This document shows positions 13,946 through 25,932 of a stretch of DNA of 64,000 nt, one piece after another. A model generated the notes under the pieces. That model made no database searches. It saw only the letters and a list, made by a program, of their open reading frames with translations, and was not told the origin of the DNA. The position numbers and the translations under genes are program-made. Each line of letters begins with the position of its first letter. Position 1 is the first letter of the stretch. Source of the DNA: Prostheceraeus crozeri (taxonomy: Eukaryota > Platyhelminthes > Polycladida > Euryleptidae); contig CAJQUW010011522.1 of assembly GCA_907163375.1 (NCBI GenBank), positions 160,079-224,078 of the forward strand. The letters run 5' to 3'.

Positions 13946-15371
13946 AGAATGCTGATCTTGTACTTAAGCAGTCTGTAAGCATGTTTATCTCATTTTCATG
14001 TCATACTATTTAATCTATACATGCAGTTTCGAATAATGTATGCCCCCCGAAATTACTCCCGAAATTAGACTTCAATTCAGCTATATAATCTGCATGAACA
14101 GATTCAGTGACTTGTTCACTAAATCTCCAGATAATACTGAGTCAAAGCATCAAATGCACATTTCGCCGAAGCTGGCCTTATCACGAATGTATAATAAAGT
14201 TCTTGACATCTTTTACCGGAACCTTTGAAGTACCAGCTGTGCATACATCATTTTGATGGCCATATTTTGTGCCAGATTTTGAAAATCGCACTGGATGCAA
14301 CGAAGAGATAACTGAAAATTCTTGCTTTGGACAGTCAAAGTATGAGAACATGGATTGGCCGGACCATGAGTCTGACTACTTACGGCTATAAGAGTTTAAT
14401 ATAATCCCGCATTGTTATGAACCGGCTCCGCTATCTTTTTAACTTTGTAATTTGAAGAAAGTGCAATTATTGCTGGTACAGTGTTACATCAGAGTTATCA
14501 TGCACGGTTATTCGGTTATTAACTGCGCCGGTAAGTAATGAAATATCAATTGTCATGCGATCTGCTTTATCAATATATATGTATAATATAATGATAATAT
14601 TATAAATGCATAATTATATTAAAATTTTATGATTAAACTGAAAAATAGAACAAGGCGACTCTTCTTCCTCATCACACCAGCACGCGATCTAAATGGAGGT
14701 ATATTGAAGTCAAGAGGGTTCACACACTTTACCTACAGGTACAAGGTAGCAGAGGCTCACGCCTTTTTGGAGTCTAAAGAGGTCTTTGCTGGTCGGGGTA
14801 AAGTTGTAACATCAGAGTAATAGCGCATGAAAGGAACGTTGAATTCCTTCTGAAGTCATAAATGTGGCTGTGAAGAGCAATTTTGATATAAAACGATGCG
14901 GTACCAGGACCAGCACTAATTCTCCCGACTCCCAATACCGAACCGATGCCCGTACTCACGTAATTCTGGCAAGACCGGCTCCGAAGCGGTAAAATTCTAA
15001 CCCAACATAGCTGCAGATGGCCTAAACAGGAAGAAGCATCCTTTGTGGTTGGATCCACATCAATCTTCAAAGGATTTAGTCCTCTAGTTTTCGACTGAAC
15101 AGAGAGAGAGAGAGAGAATCTTTATTTGCCGTCAGGCTGCATCAGGAATGGCACCTACATTATCATCAATTGATTTAGCTCAAAGAACTTTACTTTCCAC
15201 TATCTCCATTGCTTGATGATCAACAGAATCACTAATGTCAGCCTATTCTTTCTAAGATTTGCATCATTACATTTGGGGGAAATTGCCCCGAAGAATTATC
15301 TCTAACCGGAGGAACACAGGAGACTTTTAGAGTCTTCTTGAAAACCCCGACATCTGGAAAAATGATTCATC
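13946..15371. other. Unassigned stretch; AG-repeat near 15092-15117
   Basis: No recognised gene. A (GA)n tract followed by atctttatttgccgtcaggc near 15092-15135 looks like the 3' end of a minus-strand retroelement (AATAAA on that strand) next to a simple repeat. The element itself could not be identified. Confidence 0.35.
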
Positions 15372-15959
15372 TTATGAGGCAGAAGTTATGACATGCAGCT
15401 TGGGTTTGGTCGAATGAAGCATGTGTTGTTCGTGAAAACCCACAAAGATATCCGCGAATGAGCCAGATAGAGGACTGCCCATTGCCAGCCCATCCTTCTG
15501 CACGTATACATCACCGTTGAACACAAATTTGACGTCAGTCGAAACCATCATCAGAAGCTCCCTCAGACTGGTCTCACTAAGAACTTTTGAACCAATCATC
15601 GGCGGACTCCTGTTTGATCGATACACTGTATCACATATTATATCCACTGTTTCAGGCACAGGGATATTCGTAAACAGACTCTTGATGTCTGTTGTCATCC
15701 GGACGTCGTCCATTGACACTGTCATCTTAGAAAGTCTATCCAGAAAAGTGAATGAGTCTTTGACGGTATACTTGCTGTTAATTGACGCAATTGGCTTTAA
15801 GATCTCAACATCTATAAGCCTAGCCACTTTATGATACATGAATCCAGTCATTGACAGAACAGGTCGCAAGGGACAGTCTGATTTATGTATCTTCGGACGA
15901 CCATAAAGCCTTCGGATAGTGACTCCGGAAGGTAAAACTTCGATGAACTTTCTGTCCAC
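15372..15959 (-). pseudogene. Penelope-like element reverse transcriptase fragment
   Basis: 195 codons with the hallmark run of Penelope-like RTs: RLYGRPKIHK, then PLRPVLSMTG, then SKYTVKDSFTFLD, then the catalytic-motif block TDIKSLFTNIPVPET and the block GLAMGSPLSGSFADIFV. The carboxylate block (usually YVDD) and the GIY-YIG endonuclease are not found downstream, so the fragment is truncated. The order of motifs is collinear with the fuller copy at 56.4-58.3 kb, but the sequence is quite diverged, suggesting a different lineage. It is an isolated dead fragment. Confidence 0.85.
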
Positions 15960-18900
15960 CTCTCCTGGAAGACTTTACATCTGTGAAGAAGTGTTGGTCT
16001 CAATACGAACTCTTTATAGCCGAAGGTGCGGCCATAAAGTGGTTGAAGCCCAGTTTGTGTGTCCAGAAAGATCGTATTTTCGTGTCTACTATTTTGTTAT
16101 AATTTTTCTTACTTGCTTTCGTCTTTTTTCATTTTTATTTAATTTCTATTTTCATTGTTAGTATTCCTGTTTTGATTTCATTTTTTATTCAAATTTTTTC
16201 CTTGAATATTTCAGTATTATAATATTACTCAGTTGCATTTTATTCGATTTTTGTATTGTACTTTAGTAAGCAGTATTATTTCATTGTATTAACAGTATTA
16301 CTATCATTTTTGTCATGGTATTGAATCTGATTTAATTAATTAACTTTGACTTTGATTTACGCATCTTATGATTCCGCTGCTTTCCGTGTTTGACTTAAAC
16401 TTCACTATTTGATTTGCGATGTTGTGACGTAGCTACTACTGTCCTCTGCATCTTCCGGGTTATCTACAAACGGGCACCAACAAAACGAATTTTTGATATT
16501 GTCTTTAGATTAAAATATGTTTGAATAAAACGATTAGATGGAATGAACAAATGTACTGAAGTCTCAAGAAAAATTAAGCCACTTTACACCAGTTCAAGTT
16601 TAATCAAGGCAACTAAGCTATGTCGGTAGTGAAGACCCTAGAAATCCGACTTTTCTCTTCATTTAATTTGAGGAATGATCAAGAGCTGTATTTTGATGGT
16701 AAATTCAGTTGCTCAGTCAAGCATCAAAATCAGTCAATGCTGCTAGATTTAAGAATGAAAATTACTGGTGTAAATTCCTGTTCGGCGTTGTATTGAAAAT
16801 CGCTTTATCAGAGTGACTTTGTACTTGAAGTGAAATAACTATAAGTTGTCATCCAACGGAGCCAATCCCATCGTTTGGTTATCAAGACAGAGGTCCACGA
16901 CGTAGGTTTATAGACTCGCTATGTAGCTAACCGTTTCTTAGCAGAAATTTCTTTCTTCCATTTTCTTTCTTTATCTCAATAAATATCCAGGGAGAAAATA
17001 AATTGTCGACACTGACATTTCCACTAATGATCTGCAATTTCTATTTCTATGGCCACGATCCTTTATAATGTGGATAATGTTGAATAATGCGTTCCAGAAA
17101 AATGGTGATAATAGGATCATGTCGAAACTCTTCTTCATCAAAAACATCTTCGTCAAAATTCTGAGGATGTTTGAATTTAATAATACAGCTGCAATCGTAG
17201 CTGGTATTCCGGTAGCAGTCAGACTTGTGTTGCAGTGTTTTTGTTGATCACAAAAGCATGCTGACGAAGTACAATGAATGTGCGAACTGATAAGATGAGC
17301 GCCATATGTAGGATTCTCGCATGTGCATGGATTCTGATAAGCGTTCATATTACAAGCATCATTCATACTGATGATTTAAAAAACCGGAATTTGCTGCCGG
17401 TGCCGGTCCGACGTCTGTAGCGGTTCCAACTCAAAGCGGGTCAAAAATTTGTTAAGCCATTTCATCGATATAACAGACTTTCTACAAAGATGGTTTTTAT
17501 GGAGATCTATCGTAATTTTGCCCACCCTCCTCAGTCCAAACATTCATACAACGGATTAAATCAAACTTTTCCCTCGATGTTTGCTATAGCGAGTCACGAC
17601 TGTATCTTCAAAATGCAGTCCTTTCTAGTCTTATTTTATTTTATTCTATAATGTTTTCTATGTAATACACTTTTCCATCTTCAGATTCATTTATCAAGAT
17701 TGTGTTGATGTGTGCTTTGGTTTGCAGCATCCAGAAATATAGCGACAATTAAAGGCTACACCACGAGCGATTGCAAGGCGCGGTCAGTTTCCCTCCAAAC
17801 TGATATTACTTCCTCGATGCATGAGTTATATGAATCACAGATATCGGACCGCGTGACCAAACGGTTTCTGAAAATCGACAAAATTCTGAAACGGTTTCTT
17901 AACTATCGACATGCAGAATTTCACTGTCGAATTGGTTTGCCGGTTTGTCATAGTTTCATAACGCTCAATTTCTACCCAATATTGCTGTATTTAGACAGAA
18001 ATCCATGACTAATGAAGCATATGAAGCATTTTTTGTCAACTTCCTCGAATATTCTCTATTCTTTCTGTAGATAACTTCAAGTTTGACTTCAGTTTCTATT
18101 GTTGTGATGGAGAGAATGGACTTCTATGACACAGAATGATCAACTAGAGCACGCCTTTAGATGTTTTCTCTTTAGACATCGCAATCCTAGAATTTTTCTG
18201 CTTGGATATCACCAGTTTGACGGATCTTATAATCTTTGAAATGTTCATCTTGTCGTTATGTATCAGGAAACAAAGTTAGAAGACCTATATGTTTGAAACT
18301 TATTCATTTTTGGATCTAATTGTTAAATTGTTGAGGTAGAGTTTCTGCAATTACATAGAAATTGGTTCAATGTGCTGCAGATACTTGCCAAGAAGTCGCA
18401 CTTTTCATACTTGTCAGCCTCACAAGTGTAGGTGCAAGTGAATTTGAACACGCTGGGCTGTGACTTCTTACACCGTTACTGTCCGACAAGCGGACGCTAC
18501 TGTGCGACGACTATTTATACTCTATTGCACTGAGCTCAATCGCCTTCAGGAAGAATAAAATGATGTCGATCCGGATGATAGGGTGACTGCTTTAGTATGC
18601 ACTGCATGAAATGCAATAGTACAGGGAGAAGTGAATCAATGTCATTCAAGATAGGAATCAAAATTACAAATCGCAAAGTTGATACATGTAATTCAGGCTA
18701 AAACAGTGCGTCACAAGCTTGTGTAAAAAACATTGTTTTCTCAACCAAATGTTTAACGAAGACAGCGAGTAACAGCTGTTTGATCATCCTTCAGATGTGG
18801 ATACTATTCATGCAAAATTGGTCGAAGTTCGTCGATATTTTGCATCTCACGGTTGTAGATTTCCTACCTTCCAATTAATGCCATCCATGCGTGTACAAAT

Positions 18901-19653
18901 GGATTGAGATCTTAGCTGTAAGGAGACCTTCCGAGAGGGATGTAATGACTCCGATGGGAATATGCGACAATCTGCGAAGATCTTCTCAATTTTTACGCAG
19001 TTTGACTTCTGTTGAACACGTCGATGAAGACACCGTAAACTGACATAAATGATAAGAAATTTAATAACCAATTGATATGAAGCAGATGTTTGCCAACGAG
19101 AAACAAAACGTATTGAAAACAGACCTATTTCCATGTCTGTTAGTTACATTGCTTTGAATTTAGGGCGTAATTTAGGCCTAACACAAAAGTGATGATGTGG
19201 CTGAATACATTCTTGAAAATGATCAACTTATGTAGACGAGTGATATGTGTTCATAATTCCACACAATTATTATGTATACACGTACTTCTCCGTTCTACAA
19301 AACCGATAACTTGGTCTTCCCTAAAGCAACACTACTCTTGCCAGTTTGACATTTGCGAATGTGCGAGATCATATTGTACATAAAATTATGTCAGCTCTCG
19401 CTGAAGTTGAATATTCAGTAACTGGTGTAAGAAAATGATATAATTGGAGACAAATGAGCAATAAAAGGCAGTCGTTTCAACCAACTCGTTTCACATCAAG
19501 CGTTGTTTGAAAGTACTTTCAAACACTTCAGCAATGCGATCTGAAGGGTTGTTTGACGAAGAGAAGACTGCTTCATTCAAAAACTTGCATGGACAGAATG
19601 CAGTTCGATGGCTATCTAGACTTGATGTGCCCGCTATGATAAGTAGAGGCCTA
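15960..19653. other. Unassigned AT-rich stretch
   Basis: Includes a very T-rich part (16080-16340) and several short open frames. The longest, 131 codons on the minus strand at 16971-17366, has a Cys-rich N-terminal part but matches no family I recognise. No splice structure or repeat pair was established. Confidence 0.35.
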
Positions 19654-20066
19654 CACTGTAAACCGTAAAACGACAGTTATCCTACAAAATTACTGACAAA
19701 ATCAACCGACGATTGTCACCTCCAATATCCTGCGATATCCGGCGAATATGTAGGTTCTCCACCGACATCGAAACAGATTCTTTGCATGCAAATTAACCAA
19801 ACAAAAACTGTTGAATACTGATTGATTTTTTCGATTAGTGATTGCTTGACTTTTGGGCAATTGTGTGGCAAAACCATTATTTATTTTCTGATAATTTTAT
19901 CAATTACCAACATTTTTGATAAAATTCAAGCTATAATTCATTGCTATTCATTTTGTCAGATATTGCAGGTGTTCAGTGGCAATCATCCTACAAGAACTAA
20001 CAATGACCGACAAAATAGAATTTGTAAGATAAATGTCTGTCAATTGTCAGTCAACGGTTTACAGTG
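19654..20066 (+). mobile_element. 413-bp mariner-type MITE, copy 1
   Basis: Terminal inverted repeats cactgtaaaccgt / acggtttacagtg, flanked by TA on both sides, as expected for Tc1/mariner insertions. It is near-identical in inverse orientation to 22113-22547, sharing for example attatagcttgaattttatc and tcctgcgatatcc or their complements. No coding capacity. The TIR resembles those at the window start and at 60523-61567. Confidence 0.85.
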
Positions 20067-20448
20067 TATAGCGCCATTTTCAGTTTTCTTATCTTTTTCA
20101 TTGTTCTCATGTAAATGCAGTTTTGGTGAAAATCAAGAAAACCACATTAAAAGAATCTTTAAAGAATTTAAGGAAAATCCAGTGAAGAATGTCGTCTGAG
20201 AGATGTCAAAAGGTTTGTGTTGAATGAAACTTGATACAAATTGATCTTTTATACAACTCTAATTAATATACGCATAGGAAATTTGGATGATTTCCTTCAT
20301 AATACAGTTCTATATACAAATGTAGTCTCAGCAACACTGCGGGCAAGGCAAAAACTCGCATATACCTGAATGCTTGGTGGAGGGTGCCACACTAAAGTCT
20401 TATGCAGTGATACAAGCACTTGGAGCGAATGTGAGCTGATGACATAGA

Positions 20449-20660
20449 AATCGACAACAATAAAACCTCTAGAATGGAGGTAAAGCTTCGTGCAATACAT
20501 AATAGTGGCACATACATCGCACGCATTTTCACTTAGATGCATATGTCAACGTTTCCATCATTGGGTTAGAATCAGTCACATGCGCAAATCTAAGCTTTTG
20601 ATCGGTCATTCATGCCCCAACTTAGTTCCCCCGGATGTGCCGCGACCTTGAGTCAATTTC
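20449..20660 (-). repeat. Inverted copy of the 242-bp tandem unit
   Basis: Running in the opposite direction, this segment repeats the unit found three times at 20689-21415: aacaataaaacctctagaat, gcacgcattttcacttagatg, then ttcatgccccaacttagttc and gccgcgaccttgagtcaa. Together with the first tandem unit it forms a large inverted repeat with a spacer of about 30 bp. It is more diverged than the tandem units are from each other. Confidence 0.8.
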
Positions 20661-20688
20661 TATTCTAGTCATAGAAATAAACTGTTTA

Positions 20689-21415
20689 TCTGAAGTTCGC
20701 TAGAATGGAAATTGACTCAAGGTCGCGGCACATCCGAGGGAACTAAGTTGGGGCATGAAGAGCCAATTAAAAGCTTCGATTTACTCATGTGACAGATTCT
20801 AGCCCAATGATACAGACGTTGGCAGATGCATCTAAGTGAAAATGCGTGCGATTTATGCGCCGTTATTGTGCATTGCATGAAGCTTAATTTCCATTCTAGA
20901 GGCTTTATTGTTGTTAATTTCTATGGTTTATCTGAAGTTCGCTAGAATGGAAATTGACTCAAGGTCGCGGCACATCCGAGGGAACTAAGTTGGGGCATGA
21001 AGAGCCAATTAAAAGCTTCGATTTACTCATGTGGCTGATTCTAGCCCAATGATACAGACGTTGGCAGGTGCATCTAAGTAAAAATGCGTGCGATTTATGT
21101 GCCGTTATTGTGTATTGCATGAAGCTTAATTTCCATTCTAGAGGTTTTATTGTTGTTAATTTCTGTGGTTTATCTGAAGTTCGCTAGAATGGAAATTGAC
21201 TCAAGGTCGCGGCACATCCGAGGGAACTAAGTTGGGGCATGAAGAGCCAATTAAAAGCTTCGATTTACTCATGTGGCTGATTCTAACCCAATCATACAGA
21301 CGTTGACAAGTGTATCTAAGTGAAAATGCGTGCGATTTATGTGCCGTTATTGTGTATTGCATGAAGCTTAATTTCCATTCTAGAGGTTTTATTGTTGTTA
21401 ATTTCTATGATTCTA
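20689..21415 (+). repeat. Tandem array, three units of 242 bp
   Basis: The phrase tctgaagttcgctagaatgg recurs at 20689, 20931 and 21173, a spacing of exactly 242. The units are almost identical. Within each unit ctagaatggaaatt is mirrored by aatttccattctag about 190 bp later, so each unit looks like a short MITE with its own inverted ends plus a linker. A diverged single copy lies near 50690-50790. Confidence 0.9.
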
Positions 21416-22112
21416 GTCAACTTCAGATAAACAATCTATTTCTATGACTGATGAGGTGCACATTGAAGGTGGTCAGAATGACAGACGTCCCGAGCAAACG
21501 GAACAAAACACGAGCGTTTACTGGTAGTTCCATGCTACTGGCAAGCACGAGCAACTGTTCAGTCCAATGAAATGATGATTGGGTGAATAGACAGAGAATC
21601 CGTTGTATCATTGTTATTGGCTGATCATTGAAGCTACAGAAGCAGTATAGGACGAGCATCTCCAGCAACCGCAATGAAGTTTTAATCGCTTTACTTTGCT
21701 CGCTGTGTTGCAGTCTACATTTGCTGTGATGATGACTTGATGTTTTTTGCAAATGCATCACTCGGAAACTCATGGAAAAGCTCGCAGTGTAGCCGAGGCC
21801 CTAGAGATACATAGAGAATTCAAATTACTGGACAGTGTACGAAATTAACTTCTCGAAAGTGCCACTACTACCAAATTTATTAATGAATAGTATTTACATG
21901 AAGCTTGAATTTCCATTATTGATCACGGCGCTTCAAAGTTCTTGATTTTTTTGCCTTTTTTTAATTTTTGGATTCTCATGTCTCTGTATCTGCACTTTTG
22001 AATCGAAGTTGAAGTGCAATAAAGCCATATATTATTACAATCATTGTTATTGTTACAAAATGCCTTCAAAAATAGCTGAACTCAGATATTCTTGAAGATT
22101 GTTTTTCAAAAT

Positions 22113-22547
22113 GCAGTGTAAACCGTTGACTGACAATTGATAGACATTTATCCTACAAAATCTATTTTGTCGGTCATCGTTAGTTCTTGTAGGATGATTG
22201 CCACTGAACACCTACAATATCTGACAAAAAGCGACAAAATGAATAGCAATGAATTATAGCTTGAATTTTATCAAAAATGTTGGTAATTGATAAAATTATC
22301 AGAAAATATATAATGGTTTTGCCACACAATAATACAGATTGCCCAAAAGTCAAGCAATCACTGATCGAAAAAAATCAATCAATATTCAACACTTGTTGTT
22401 TAGTTAATTTGCATAGAAAGCATCTGTTTCGATGTCGGTGGAGAACCTACAAATTCGTTGGATATCGCAGGATATTGGAGGTGACAATCGCCGGTTGATT
22501 TTGTCGGTAATTTTGTAGGATAATTTTCGGTCTACGGTTTGCAGTGT
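22113..22547 (-). mobile_element. Mariner-type MITE, copy 2 (inverted)
   Basis: This is the reverse complement of the MITE at 19654-20066 along its whole length. It carries small changes, including altered outermost bases (tgcagtgtaaacc and ggtttgcagtgtgca), so the TA duplication is no longer clear. It closes the symmetric block that starts at 19654. Confidence 0.85.
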
Positions 22548-22796
22548 GCATATTGATATACTTGCATTTTCAGTAGACCAAGTGCGACGAATGAAGTGAA
22601 AAGCTTAAAATGTGCCAAAACGTGAAGTCACAAATGTGTAGGTTCCCCGGCTGAAATATGAAAGGTCCACAGCAAAAATGGAACAGTGGGCCATATATGG
22701 ACAAGATAAAATGAAAACCAGTTGCCTACATTCAAAGCCTGAGAAGATCGATTGTGTAATTATTGGACGATCCATCCCTCCTTCATTAAACCAAAC

Positions 22797-22915
22797 CTCA
22801 TCATTGAGGTGATAATTTTCCTCCCACGTGCATGTTTTCTAATGATTTCATCGCGCTAAAATTTACATAATTTCCAACAAACTGATCATTATGCAGAACA
22901 TTTAAATTTAATAAA
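22797..22915 (+). repeat. Direct repeat, left copy
   Basis: About 115 bp (cattgaggtgataatttncc ... atgatcattatg.agaacatt) repeated in the same direction at 23361-23478 with roughly 85 percent agreement by eye. The pair brackets the dispersed repeat at 22936-23358. Confidence 0.7.
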
Positions 22916-22935
22916 CAAAAATTTAATCATCATAC

Positions 22936-23358
22936 CACAGAATTATATAAGTCGTCTCTTCTGTTTGACTAGAAAGGAAACATTGGAACATGTAACGTTA
23001 TTGAAATGGCACAATCTGCTGACATAATACCATAGCAATCGAACAATGAGCAGCCAGTTCAACATTAAACACGCATTATTGTATGAAATTTCAGTGACTG
23101 TTATCAAATGGATCACACAGCATAAGAAGCACAGTCGATGTCAAGTTCTACAGACAAGTGCGCCTGCTAACGTTCTTAAAAATGATCGGAAGGACCAACA
23201 TTATCGAGTACAATTCTGCGCAATAATCTGAATTTACAGCAATCCACAAGCGACGCACGACTTTTCTGCCCATCTCTGTAAGGCACTGAAAATTTCTTTT
23301 TGCGCACTTAGTAAGTTCCTGGATGTTCGCTTTGAATCAGACTGCACTTCTAGCAATT
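22936..23358 (+). repeat. Dispersed repeat, second copy at 49957-50456
   Basis: Collinear with 49957-50456 over about 400 bp. Shared blocks include ctgtttgactagaaaggaaa, gctgacataataccatagca, atcgaacaatgagca and gatgtcaagttctacag. Both copies keep an ATG (23046, 50070) and about 60 open codons whose sequences then diverge, so coding is unlikely. Family unknown. Confidence 0.75.
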
Positions 23359-23360
23359 AA

Positions 23361-23478
23361 TTCTCATCATTGAGGTGATAATTTACCTCCTACATGCTTG
23401 TTTTCCCATGGTTTCATCCCGTTCAAATTTACATAATGTTCTATAAAATGATCATTATGGAGAACATTTTAAGACAGA
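23361..23478 (+). repeat. Direct repeat, right copy
   Basis: Partner of 22797-22915 in the same orientation. Confidence 0.7.
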
Positions 23479-25315
23479 AATTTAAGTGAAGTATATTAGG
23501 TAGAGTGGTAACTCCGCATTTATCAAATCCCCAATGTGTATACACTTTCGATTTTATTAAATGAACTCAAGGGGATACATTCGGCATTGTTTCCAAATGT
23601 GCACATTTATGCAGCTTTTGAAGAAATTACAACGGAAGTGACTGACCATGATAGCATAAAACAGAAGGAAATGATATTATTTTACAGATCCCCGTGTCAT
23701 GACAGGCTTGGAGAGGCAATGCTTGTTAAATTAGCAACTCGTTGACCTGCTATTGCTTTCATGTGAAGAGAATCTTCTTAACCGTGATTATTTCATACGC
23801 AACCTGCCACTCGTAGAGCAAAACAACATAATCAATGACAATGATTTCAATTAACTTCGAAACATGTAAATGGGTTCACATCACCATTCAGATTCAAGAA
23901 GCGAAACATAAATTAAGTGAATCATAATTCATGCCGGTGAAAATTGAATTAAAAATGTGAAATTTCAGCCACGACAGCACAATAAGATCTCGACTTTTTC
24001 ATGAAGACTTCCATCATAATGCCGTTCATTAGATTTCCTTGACCATCAGCATAATTTCCGCTTAGTTGCGATGCTTTTTAGCAAATATTCATTCCTTTTG
24101 ATATCCAACTTGTTTCATACTACTTATATAAGGGCGTCATCTCGGTAGTAAATTGTCAAAAATTTAACTTTTTTAAAACTGCTCAAATATTTTTTTGGAC
24201 TACAGGAACGTAACCTCTGCAAAAAACTGAATCTTTCATATAAACATTTTCACTGTATATAGAATTTTATACAGAATATAGAATACATTTTACTTTATGG
24301 CGAAGTCATCATGCAATTTTATGCACAGAATTCAGTCGAACTGAAACAATCGATAAAAACACTAATTTCCACGATGCAGCAATAGCTTCGAACATTAGGC
24401 TATTCCATTCTCAGTATATCTTTCCATAATACATTAACTATCATCACAAGGCATCCAAAGGCAGTTAGACTTCCCGTGAGATTCTTTACTTTATTCCATG
24501 GATGAATCTGAAGCTGAGCACTCAGACATCCTTATGGATAGATGCCTCGAGATAAAGTGATGACGGAAACAGAAGAATCATAGGAATGTTTGATTCACTG
24601 AGCTGATCGCTTTCATCTTGATTCTAAGTCGATCTGAAGGAAAGCCGAATAGAAGATGGAAATCAAATTCCCTGGGAACATTTGATCGCTGGGTGTTCAA
24701 CATGATTGTTAATCTGAAATTGCCGTTCGAGCTGACAATTTTAGTGAGAAGATTGAGAAAGGAAGTAATAAAAAAAAACTGCAACATCCTAATACCAAGT
24801 TATCGCATTGAACCGTAAATTCATCATATTTGAAAATTCATGAAGTGGAAATGCAAACACAGCTTGCAAAATTAAACAAAACATCATTCTTGGAGCAATG
24901 TCGTCAAATGCTACCATGCATTTTTGTGGGTGCCACTATTGTATAAAACTGCTCCCTTATGGAGTTCAGGTTTGGCGTTATAAGACAATTCTATGCCTCA
25001 AGAAGTCAAATTGCGGCTAGCATGTAAAACGTTTGGAAACTAACTACTTTTTCATGTCGTATTTGAGCCAATTACCGAAGATCTAATACTTCACCAGACA
25101 CTCAGAAGTCCAACTAAGCTGAGTACTGGAGTAATATTATTTTGGCCGGAGTTGGAGTCTTATCTAATGAAGACTCCAGTATCAAATGAAGATTCCTTCT
25201 CGATCAACTCATACTTTGAATCTTCAGAGCGCAGTGAATAATCAATAAGTTGTGATTCTTGAATAGATAATTGCTATATAGCATCTATAGCATCCATATA
25301 TATATAATGAATATA
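23479..25315. other. Unassigned stretch
   Basis: No recognised exon or element. Near 25120-25200 a phrase with ggagttggagtc resembles the end of the hAT element at 63264-63980, but it is too short to assign. Confidence 0.35.
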
Positions 25316-25400
25316 GAATGAAACTTTCAAGAAAACTTGATTTTTCAGCACTATGAAATTTTCAGTGCTGAAAAATCAAGTTTTCTTGAAAGTTTCATTC
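25316..25400. repeat. Perfect 37-bp inverted repeat (hairpin)
   Basis: Arms 25316-25352 and 25364-25400 are exact reverse complements (37 of 37), separated by an 11-nt loop. The arm starts gaatgaaactttcaag. If transcribed it would give a perfectly paired hairpin. It may be a very young or gene-converted foldback MITE. No target duplication was identified. Confidence 0.95.
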
Positions 25401-25424
25401 GTTTGGTTTTTTGAATTCAAACTT

Positions 25425-25431
<7 letters not shown>

Positions 25432-25466
<35 letters not shown>
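25432..25466. repeat. (TA)n microsatellite
   Basis: About 17 TA units. It lies at the 3' side of the minus-strand Penelope-like fragment, as other TA tracts do at the copy at 56.4-58.3 kb. Confidence 0.95.
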
Positions 25467-25469
<3 letters not shown>

Positions 25470-25549
25470 TCGATAAAAATATGTAAATGTTAGAGTAGAT
25501 GGGTATAAATCAATAAAGTAAACCAATAGGTCAATGATTAATAAATTTA

Positions 25550-25612
25550 AATAATTTATTGGCTAGCGCTTTCGATGGAGTACTTGTCCATCTCGTCAGA
25601 CAAATTATGCTA
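25550..25612 (-). ncRNA. Hammerhead ribozyme (Penelope-like element type)
   Basis: A self-cleaving RNA motif. On the minus strand: CTGACGA (25599-25593), a perfect 6-bp stem II GATGGA/TCCATC with a 7-nt loop (25592-25574), GAAA (25573-25570), then the short self-complementary stem III GCGC followed by TA as the predicted cleavage site. Stem I can form with ATAATTT upstream and AAATTAT downstream. All core residues are present. A very short stem III that pairs better as a dimer is a known trait of hammerheads in Penelope-like elements. The GIY-YIG fragment on the same strand just upstream supports that origin. Confidence 0.85.
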
Positions 25613-25795
25613 AATGATATCAAAACAAAAATATCACACTATCTACTAGCGTTAAAGGATGGCTTAAATTTCAAAATGAATTTTCGTTCATGCCTTTCCC
25701 TCTCCGCTTTACATGCACTATGATGTAGTTGATACAATGGGAGCACCATGAATTTAGGGTCAGCAATATCTTTGGCACACCTAGATATGTGTTTG

Positions 25796-25932
25796 CTAGC
25801 ATTTCGTGGAGCACTCATGATGATTTACGTGCTGTCTATGAACAGTTATCCGGTTCTTTAGCTGATCGCCAGACTGCCCAATATAGAAATCCGAACAGCC
25901 ATTGCACTTGAGCAGATAAATGATATTTGATG
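25796..25932 (-). pseudogene. Penelope-like GIY-YIG endonuclease fragment
   Basis: Minus-strand translation reads SNIIYLLKCNGCSDFYIGQSGD and continues LKNRITVHRQHVNHHECS before a stop at 25796. The IYLLKC...FYIGQS...LKNRI pattern is the GIY-YIG core (I-Y, then Y-I-G, then the conserved basic helix) of Penelope-like endonucleases, with the CxxC pair that sits between the two Tyr motifs. Only this piece is recognisable. The RT that should precede it (higher coordinates) is not found before the TTAA MITE at 26438. Confidence 0.8.

Noticed and set aside
16971-17366. 131-codon minus-strand ORF with a Cys-rich start
   Set aside because: No recognisable domain, no splice or promoter context, and composition like the surrounding AT-rich DNA.
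20689-21415. CRISPR-like array
   Set aside because: The units are 242 bp, contiguous and nearly identical with no unique spacers. It is a tandem repeat in a eukaryotic genome.
22797-23478. Tiny LTR-type element suggested by the 115-bp direct repeats
   Set aside because: The repeats are short and diverged, lack the usual terminal dinucleotides and primer site, and the second genomic copy of the core lacks them.
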